DNA of 64,000 bases from positions 142,312 through 206,311 of the forward strand of contig NMRB01000896.1 in NCBI GenBank assembly GCA_002633025.1, read 5' to 3'. The position numbers were made by a program, and so were the translations under genes. Source of the DNA: Notospermus geniculatus. Lineage: Eukaryota > Nemertea > Pilidiophora > Heteronemertea > Lineidae. A model generated the notes under the pieces. That model was not told the origin of the DNA. It saw nothing but the letters and a program-made list of their open reading frames with translations, and ran no database searches. This document shows, piece by piece, positions 56,298 through 64,000 of the stretch; the first letter of the stretch is position 1, and each line of letters opens with the position of its first letter.

Positions 56298-57065
56298 NNN
56301 NNNNNNNNNNNNNNNNNNNNNNNNNNNNNNNNNNNNNNNNNNNNNNNNNNNNNNNNNNNNNNNNNNNNNNNNNNNNNNNNNNNNNNNNNNNNNNNNNNNN
56401 NNNNNNNNNNNNNNNNNNNNNNNNNNNNNNNNNNNNNNNNNNNNNNNNNNNNNNNNNNNNNNNNNNNNNNNNNNNNNNNNNNNNNNNNNNNNNNNNNNNN
56501 NNNNNNNNNNNNNNNNNNNNNNNNNNNNNNNNNNNNNNNNNNNNNNNNNNNNNNNNNNNNNNNNNNNNNNNNNNNNNNNNNNNNNNNNNNNNNNNNNNNN
56601 NNNNNNNNNNNNNNNNNNNNNNNNNNNNNNNNNNNNNNNNNNNNNNNNNNNNNNNNNNNNNNNNNNNNNNNNNNNNNNNNNNNNNNNNNNNNNNNNNNNN
56701 NNNNNNNNNNNNNNNNNNNNNNNNNNNNNNNNNNNNNNNNNNNNNNNNNNNNNNNNNNNNNNNNNNNNNNNNNNNNNNNNNNNNNNNNNNNNNNNNNNNN
56801 NNNNNNNNNNNNNNNNNNNNNNNNNNNNNNNNNNNNNNNNNNNNNNNNNNNNNNNNNNNNNNNNNNNNNNNNNNNNNNNNNNNNNNNNNNNNNNNNNNNN
56901 NNNNNNNNNNNNNNNNNNNNNNNNNNNNNNNNNNNNNNNNNNNNNNNNNNNNNNNNNNNNNNNNNNNNNNNNNNNNNNNNNNNNNNNNNNNNNNNNNNNN
57001 NNNNNNNNNNNNNNNNNNNNNNNNNNNNNNNNNNNNNNNNNNNNNNNNNNNNNNNNNNNNNNNNN
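56298..57065. other. Assembly gap (768 N)
   Basis: Unsequenced or unjoined stretch; nothing can be said about it. Confidence 1.
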
Positions 57066-57292
57066 AAGGTATTCCCCAAAGAAGCCAAGATGATGTAGCC
57101 CGTGTACAAACCTGTACATCGTGCCCATATCGTGTACATCTGTGTGCAGCGCTAACGGCAAGCTGCAGGAGTCGAAATGAGATAGCAGGGTGATTTCTTC
57201 AACGCACTATCTGCAGGATGTTTAGGTAATGACATAAAACATCGCTGGGATAGGTCACTTAGTATCCTTCTCGCCGACATTCGTTGCACTAC

Positions 57293-57337
57293 CTCACTGA
57301 ATGCTCGAAGCGAGAAATGTTCGACGTCAGACGCCAT
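57293..57337 (-). CDS. Possible first coding exon, MASDVEHFSLRAFSE
   Basis: ATG at 57337 in TTCAAAATGGCGTCTG, a good start context, opens 15 codons ending at GAG/GTAGTG in phase 0. Without splicing the frame runs 61 codons to 57152. No downstream exon is visible because the 768-base gap follows. Not recognised; tentative. Confidence 0.25.
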
Positions 57338-57644
57338 TTTGAACTCTCTCACTGAGCGGGGTCCTTGGTTGTGTCACCCAAACCCGCTGATAGGACTCAA
57401 ACTGCCGTTATTAGGCCCCATTGCAAGCCCATTCGACTCCATTATACAGGGGCAGCTTGAGAGGCTCTGTGGCAAAGTTGGCAAGAGTGTGATTTGTCGC
57501 CAGATTTCGATTTTGCAGTGAGTTAATGCTTCGTCTGCTAGCTGATGCGCGCGCATCCAGCCTGGTAGTAAATCCTACCACACTTCCGGTTTCGCGACCC
57601 CGACAGCAGGCGTAATGCGTGAGCATGAAGCCTGCTTCAGTGGG

Positions 57645-57770
57645 CTATTCAATGCCTAGCGGACCCATTCATGCTTGATTGAGCACCAAATTAATGAAGA
57701 ATTTTCTTTTCTATTGGTCTGTGCTGCCATCTCTTGGCAATAAGTGCGGCTGTCTGCTCCTATTTGAATA
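57645..57770. repeat. Dispersed repeat, TTCAATGC / GTGCTGCCATCT family, copy 2
   Basis: Homologous to 20375-20511: CTATTCAATGCCTAGCGGAC, GTGCTGCCATCTCTTGGCAAT, CTGCTCCTATT. Non-coding. Confidence 0.55.
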
Positions 57771-59780
57771 TGATCAATCAAGCAAATCATAGGCCTAGAT
57801 CATGATCATGGGCAGCATATTGTCAGTTTGTATATGGTACAGCTGCGTTGGGACGCTCCATCCCATCACAATGACATGATGATTCTGAAACCAGTGAAAG
57901 GCACAACAACAAATAAGGGAAGATAAGAGGTTGAGGTTTGCAAGATGTTGAAATGACAGCATTTCTTTATAATTACCATATAGATCAATATTAGAACTAA
58001 AGCAGGGAAAAACTAAGTAGAATCCTTCCAAGAAAACAAATTTGAATGCTTTTGAAATGCAAATTCAATTTGCAGTGGGAAGTTTTTCATGGTTTTTTCT
58101 CAATCAAAATTTTCATTTGCATTAGGAGTTCAAATTCAATTTGAAATGCAAATACTTTTGAAATCCAACTTCACCATCAGAAAAAAGTTGTTACATCAAT
58201 AGAGAAACTATAGAACACCTCCTCTGGGAATGATTATTTTAAAAAAAATGGAAATTGACTTTGACTACCTTGTAATTAAATATAATTTGGAAATTGGAAA
58301 ACTCACGGCCATGAAACCTAATTATGAATTAAATCCCCTCTAAATTGTTTTCCTTACTTTTCTTATCAAGCACATGAGTAAACACATATGGACTTGCAGA
58401 TGACCCCCCCCCCCCNTACCTCTCTGTTGTCATCATTATTTAACCCGTTCGTTACTGGCATGTATGGTCACCAGCTTACGGAGGGCCATATTTTCAAAAC
58501 TGTTTTATCCGTAAACTGTTTTAACAAAAATCTGTTCTAACTTAAACCTTCCATTATACAAGACCCGATGACTGGGTCCCACAGAAATTTCGTGGGGGTT
58601 TGGATGACCGGTGACCGGGTCCCACGAAACGAAAAAGGGTTAATGAAGATGTGTTATTATAAAAAAACCCAAAAAAAACCCAATTAGAATCCGTCCAAAA
58701 TACAATGTGTCATGGTCGTGTCTGTGTTTCCCCCTCAGTCACATCAGACATGCCTTGCATACTTCTCTGTTCTCAGTGTTCTCACTAATAGCTCTTACTT
58801 TTCATCCAAAGGGCCAGAGGGGAATATATCGACGACATTCTCTTCCTCTCAATATTACCTGAAGTGAAGGCATCCTGGCCCTCGGCAGTTTTTTCTGATG
58901 CGTGTAAAAAAGCATGAAGGGGAAGTGAAGATGCCTTGGGATAAGCCTCACTTTGCTGAAAGCACATGATTAAATGATAGATCAAGGCATCTTTTGCAGT
59001 GTACAGCAAGTAAATGGATAGCTAAGGTCCCCTCTGATTGGGCACCACACATAGTTTACAATGTAACCAGCGATTTGTGAAGTTGACACTGTTGACCCTC
59101 CTTCCTATATAATCTGTTGAGAGGGTTGAATAGCAGAAGTCCCTTGTAGTTTTTGCGGTGTTACAATAATATTTTCTTCTCCCAGATGAATGGTCGATCA
59201 ATGGTGATTTAAAAATTCCAGACCCTGCTAATTTTGGTATCACACCATGTCATCTCATTTCTCATTCCCAATTTGTTACTATCATCACTGTAAAAAGAGA
59301 AACAGCAGGAACGTGCTGTCAAACTGTCAAAGCATGGAGTGGGTTAACTGACTGTTAATGCAAATGCCCTTGGTACAACATGAAAATCCTTTTCAAGATT
59401 ATAATACACCACTTGAAGTGAAACTAATTTTGATGATTGCTTCCGCCTGAGAGCAAATGGATTGCTGAGAGAGAAATTCAAGTTGTTCCCTTTCTAACCT
59501 GCGGTACTTTCAGCTCTGCCTCTGACCCAGGGGTTAGACTAATACACCTCGCTTTAGGCTGATAAGGTTTTCTTTAAGTGATTTTGTCAGAATGACGGAG
59601 GTGCTTTAGGCATGAGGGTGTGCAACTGTCTTTGGAAGGAGATTAACTTTTCCTCAGGCTCTTTTTAAATTCATGAATGATGTTTTTTGATAATTTTTCT
59701 GGATAGGGAGAGGGAGGGGGTCACAATTAAGTACAGTCAAGTTCAAAACAACCATCTGCCATTATTGTTCAAACCTGCAG
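57771..59780. other. Intergenic, no gene recognised
   Basis: AT-rich sequence with TTTGAAATGCAAAT-type inverted motifs at about 58030-58165 and an N after poly-C at 58416. No exon supported. Confidence 0.4.
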
Positions 59781-61247
59781 TTTCAATAAATATTATAGTG
59801 ATTGATGGCAGCTGTAATCAGTTCGACCCTGACACACAACCAACATCTAACCCGCACCTAACACCCACAAAACACGACAAGCGTTTTTGTACTGTGGAAA
59901 TTTTGGATTCTCAGTTCACTCCAATGGATGCACAATCCGGAAGATCTGCCCCGGCCAGGATATCAATCGAAAAAGTGTACCAGGTACGTACATGTACATA
60001 TAAATGTACTTATGAATTTGTACGAAATATTAGGCCCCAGCAGTTTAGGGAATGGATCATGTCAATGGCACCTGTGTCGTCATCATCATCATCATGAAGC
60101 AAATGGTGTATGCTGCATTTGGATTTGTGTTGGAATTTCCCATTGGGTGGATTGCGGCTTAATTCCAAGTTTTAGGCTTATAAATGTAAGGCCTACCTGG
60201 GTATATCGGTGCTTTTGCATTAATATATGCAACCTTGAGGCCCTGCCTGTCAGCTCTCAAATGAGGGAATGACATTGGTACCAGTTCCAACAAGGCTTTA
60301 TTCTGTCAAGTAATTTGATGTTAGCAGCTAGGCCTAGCTGAAATGGCAATGAATTGTCTATTGGTGATATTCATTCACTGAAATCTGACAAATATTTAAT
60401 CATGGTGTTTTGATTGCAGGTCATTTCAAGGTTGCATTTTATCCAAAAATCAAGATTGACTGCAGACATCCCACAGCACATGCTCCCACAAGGACATCAT
60501 GACACTCACAGGTACAGCACAGCAATTCAGCAGCATCTCATCGGCAGCTTTATTAAGGTCGTTCAGCTTTAATTATATACACACTGCCAAGAACTTACAT
60601 TCTCGGTACCAATACTAGGTTGTTAAAAAAATTACAACTCCCGGTACATATTTAACACAAGATTTAGTGAGATATCCTTCAGTAAAATGACTTCTTGATG
60701 TTCTCAGGAAACTTCACTGTGAAACTACATGTAACGTTAGTGAAAATATTTTGCATATAGAATTGAGATGCTTTCTGTCAAGTTGTTTGAAAGTGTTTCA
60801 GAAATTAGGTGGTAAAATGTTTGTCCAAGGAATCCATGAATACTGGTAAGTTAAAGATGAACATCACAAAAGATAACAAGGTATCTCTGTTAATCCATGT
60901 TGAAAGGTGATTTGTAGTACCGGGTAATTCATACTGAAAAGTCACCAGCGAACTCTCCACTGTGGGTTGCTAATGAGCAGCAGGCACATGTATAATGGTC
61001 AGTCACTTCTCAAGCACAGGCTTCATTTTAAATTGATAAAGAATTATATGCTTCACCACCTCAGGTTATAAGCTTTAGATAACAACTTATGACTGGCAAA
61101 TGTCTAATTCTTGTGTTTCGGTTGCAGGTCATTTCATCAATGCAAGTAATTCCAAAACGAAGGCTGACTACAGAACTCCAACATGAACATCAAGAAATCA
61201 CAGTAATGTCTCAGCAACCAACCACACAGTGGGTTTTTTGCAGGTAG
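59781..61247 (+). CDS. Putative gene fragment: one internal exon and duplicated alternative 3' exons
   Basis: Exon 59781-59983 lies between an AAACCTGCAG acceptor and a GTACGT donor. It encodes SINIIVIDGSCNQFD ... ISIEKVYQ and ends in phase 0. Two downstream acceptors (GATTGCAG at 60419, GGTTGCAG at 61127) open phase-0 exons VISRLHFIQKSRLTADIPQ (to TAA 60572) and VISSMQVIPKRRLTTELQ (to TAG 61247). These two lie 708 bases apart in a tandem duplication whose 3' flanks are also similar. A third phase-0 acceptor at 61703 opens VLVSMTPSLSTMDPRGI and a stop. I do not recognise the protein and see no upstream exons. The shared peptide pattern VIS-x4-I-x-K-x-RLT in both copies is the main support. 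Confidence 0.35.
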
Positions 61248-61600
61248 TTCAGCTTTAAACATGCACAGGGACATATTGAAGCCTTGCATCCATCCACTTC
61301 AAGCAGTAAGATAAGTAACACAAGATTCAGTGTGACGATAGCCTTTGTGATAAAACAATTTTTAATGTACCGGTACATGTAGTCAGAAAAAAATATGGAA
61401 TGATGATTTGAAATGACTTTCAAGTTGTTTGGAGGTGTTTTAGAAGTTAGATGTTGAAGTGTGTCCAAGCAGTGATGAACATCACGGAGACCACAAGGTA
61501 CTACTGTTTATTCATAGTGAAAGGTTGGTGATGATTTGTGATGGCTTCTTGAGAAAGAGTCATCTGTGGATCTGTATGGTGAGGCAGATTTCATTAATTG
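60380..61600. repeat. Tandem duplication, period 708 bp
   Basis: GCAGGTCATTTCA at 60417 and 61125, GTTCAGCTTTAA at 60561 and 61248, and CAAGTTGTTTG-type 3' stretches near 60780 and 61420 line up. Divergence is high (many substitutions), so the event is old. Confidence 0.65.
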
Positions 61601-62631
61601 AGAAAGGTCCATGACAAACTAATTGACATAAGGAACAATTGTGACTAGTACTCGTACATCCACATCCAAACCATTTTCTTCAACAAATCTTTTTTTTCTT
61701 CAGGTTTTGGTTTCGATGACCCCATCACTGTCAACCATGGATCCAAGAGGAATTTGAACAGAGAAAGTCTCCAGCCTCGGCCAATTATGCCACCTTTGCG
61801 CTATAGACATGAACTTCTCTTCCAGTTCTGGATAGAGAATCGCTTGAGAAACTGCTTTGCATATTTTCAAAAATAGATAACATTTTTCACAGCTAGCAGA
61901 CCACAGTGTTCAGTGAGGGTACAGGTTGCTGTGCTAAAAACAGACAGTTATTTGCTACCGAATAAATCCACGTGATTATTACAGTACACCATGCATTCTT
62001 GGGCAGGAAAAACAATACAAGTCACGCTCTCTGACTTCCTCATCATCTAAGCTTTTCATTCAGGCGGCCGTTTTTTTCTCATTATGGCTAAATATAGATA
62101 TCTTGTCACTCTCCTCATTTTTATGCAGAGGAAAAACAATATTAGATTTGATATTGGAGATTATGGATGTCATGTTCATTTCCTGTGCGTGTGATTGAAT
62201 AACCTTATCTATGAGACAATCATTACCGTGGGACACTTCTTCGTTATAACCTTCATTTTGGTAGCTTATCTAAATCCATGGGTGATTGGACAATATGACA
62301 GATGAAGTGCATAAAAATGCATTGATCCGTATAAAATCTCAAACATCAATATTATTTAGTTTTTATTGCGAGAACCCTGCGATAATAAAAAAATGTTAGT
62401 CTCCCCTTAACAGGCACCACAAAGTCTCATTGAAACGATGCTTTAAAACCCTGTGTGGAGGAAGTCTTTTGTGTTTTGAGAACCTTTTGATAGTATGAAT
62501 ACTTGGGACAGAAATGATATTCATTTTGTGCATCCTGTAGGCCCCTAATGATAGGGAAAACAAAGCTCTTGGGAAGTATTTTACGATCTGTATGTGGGTC
62601 TGTTCTTGCTGAGTACGGGTTGATGAAGTTG

Positions 62632-62687
62632 AACTCGAGCAACAGCACTATAGTGCAACTCGAGCAACAGCACTATACATGTATAGT
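62632..62687. repeat. Short direct repeat AACTCGAGCAACAGCACTATA
   Basis: Two perfect copies of a 21-base unit with a 4-base spacer (GTGC), followed by the palindrome TATACATGTATA. Confidence 0.8.
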
Positions 62688-63557
62688 GGTGATAGTTACG
62701 TTAGGCTTGGGTAGTTCTTTGGTGTCGTGTCACCAAAGCAGGGCAAGTAAGACGTCTTCGGCTGGCTCTGTCAATTCTTGCCACAAGGCTCAGAAAAAGA
62801 AAACGATTTTTGCAGCACATGACATTCAACTGCCAAGAATGTAACTGAGAAAATAATTATGCACTGTGATACCTACCGTACCTAATCTTACTGTAACACT
62901 GTTTGCACCTCCCCAAACCTCGAGGTTTTGCCTATTTCAAGTGTGCCATTTTTTAAAAGCATATTTTGGGCTTTTGAGGTAACTATGATTGCGTGCTCTC
63001 GGTTTGTCCCTTGGTCTCACAATGTTGCCCCATTCTGCAGGTCATCAGGTGTATAGGTCGCTTGGGTTAGATTGCAGAGCAGTTCATGCCCTCCTGATGT
63101 CGTAGTTTTTCTGTTCTTTTCCGATCTTATTAGGAAACTGTCTGAGGTGTCAAAGATGGACAAGGCCACTGTCAATTTCTAATGGTACAACAGATACCTG
63201 ATATCCCATCGATCATGCACGAAAAAACTCAATTGAATCATCTTCTAAATATAGGAGCACTGTAATGGAATTTATTATAAGTTAGCCATCAGATCTTCCC
63301 GTGAATCTAACTATGAATAGCTAGCTATACACTCCCATATCCTTGCTGGGGAGAAAATCAATCTATATTTGATAAAATCAATCACCTCCCCGTGGATGGA
63401 AGCTAATAGTCCTGACACAGTTTGACAGTCAATGACAGATTGGCAAAAAAGGGGTTGGAAGGACATTTCAAGGTTTCCTTTGCACTATCTTATTGTCTTC
63501 CTTGATTATAATACCACCTTGAAAATAAAACCACCTTTACTCAAGCTGAATGTAAAA

Positions 63558-63606
63558 ATCAGCAACTTAAGAGGTTTAATCTAATCAAACCTCTTAAGTT
63601 GCTGAT
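63558..63606. repeat. Perfect 20-bp hairpin
   Basis: ATCAGCAACTTAAGAGGTTT (63558-63577), a 9-base loop, then its exact complement (63587-63606). The flanks do not pair further. Confidence 0.85.
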
Positions 63607-64000
63607 CTAAATGGATATTTGATCAGTCCAACAGAATCTTGCCGGAGACTTCGTACATAAAAAAAAATGCAAATTGAAAATAATGGGGAAAATAACTTTT
63701 GTACAAAGCGGACTCAAGCTAACTAACATTTACAAAAGTTCTGAAAATGAATTGGCAGGTGTGGGCTTCAAGCTGTTTCTTTTTTACTTTGCTAGAATAG
63801 CAGGTATTCTACTAACTCAGTGGGAAGTTTCCATCAGGTGATGATAAGGAGTGAAGACAGACTAACTACGAGCCAGGGTATGAGGTCATAAGAGAAGTGA
63901 GTGAACTTTTTGAACTACATGTACTCAGAAGGCAACCTCGTCCCCAGGGGTCGTTCGCTTTCTGACAATACGGCGGACGCTCACTAACCCCTGGAGTCAG

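Larger units (their letters stand above)
61758..64000. other. Intergenic or intronic, no gene recognised
   Basis: Only the short repeats at 62632 and 63558 stand out. Short open frames (for example 62548-62844) show no homology or splice support. Confidence 0.4.

Noticed and set aside
56211-57161. Three frames of nearly 300 codons
   Set aside because: They consist almost entirely of the N gap.

Overview
This is nuclear DNA from an animal. Genes are split into short exons with GT-AG introns of hundreds to thousands of bases, and the spaces between them are packed with small inverted-repeat elements (MITEs), tRNA-derived SINEs and minisatellites. Palindromes such as TACATGTA and TAGGCCTA recur throughout, which I associate with marine invertebrates. 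The proteins resemble vertebrate orthologues, so an invertebrate bilaterian is likely, but I cannot fix the phylum from this window. Single-base Ns at 32000, 51218, 52423 and 58416 and an N run at 56298-57065 show a draft assembly.

Layout: 1-7580 is a tandem segmental duplication of about 5 kb that carries one GON4L exon twice, together with a 52-53 bp minisatellite, a 145-bp satellite rich in YY1-like motifs and a GACCACAAATGAAGG minisatellite. 7459-13252 (+) holds the 3' exons of a GON4L-like co-repressor (PAH-type helices, Cys-rich segment, very acidic exon, terminal SANT/Myb domain), with a poly(A) signal at 13588. 16994-24157 (-) is a small secreted antistasin-type Cys-rich protein in two exons split by a 6.9-kb intron full of repeats. 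30696-31851 (-) is PCLAF/PAF15, the PCNA clamp-associated factor. 33022-39542 (+) is a complete 12-exon TRIP4 (ASC-1) gene predicting 581 aa. PCLAF and TRIP4 are head to head and share a compact promoter with four E2F-type sites; to my knowledge human PCLAF and TRIP4 have the same arrangement. The PCLAF 5' exons occur twice, on either side of a single N, which looks like an assembly artefact or a very young duplication.

From 39.5 kb to the end no conserved gene is recognised. The best candidates are a compact single-exon gene on the minus strand at 50031-50435 with a ZNF143/YY1-like start region and a poly(A) signal, and a set of phase-compatible exons at 59781-61757 (+), two of which lie in a 708-bp tandem duplication. 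The rest is repeats, catalogued below. I found no convincing new multi-gene system. The most interesting items are the conserved PCLAF-TRIP4 pair with its hairpin promoter, the YY1-motif satellite beside GON4L, the antistasin mini-protein, the 50-kb single-exon candidate and the duplicated 3' exons near 60-61 kb.
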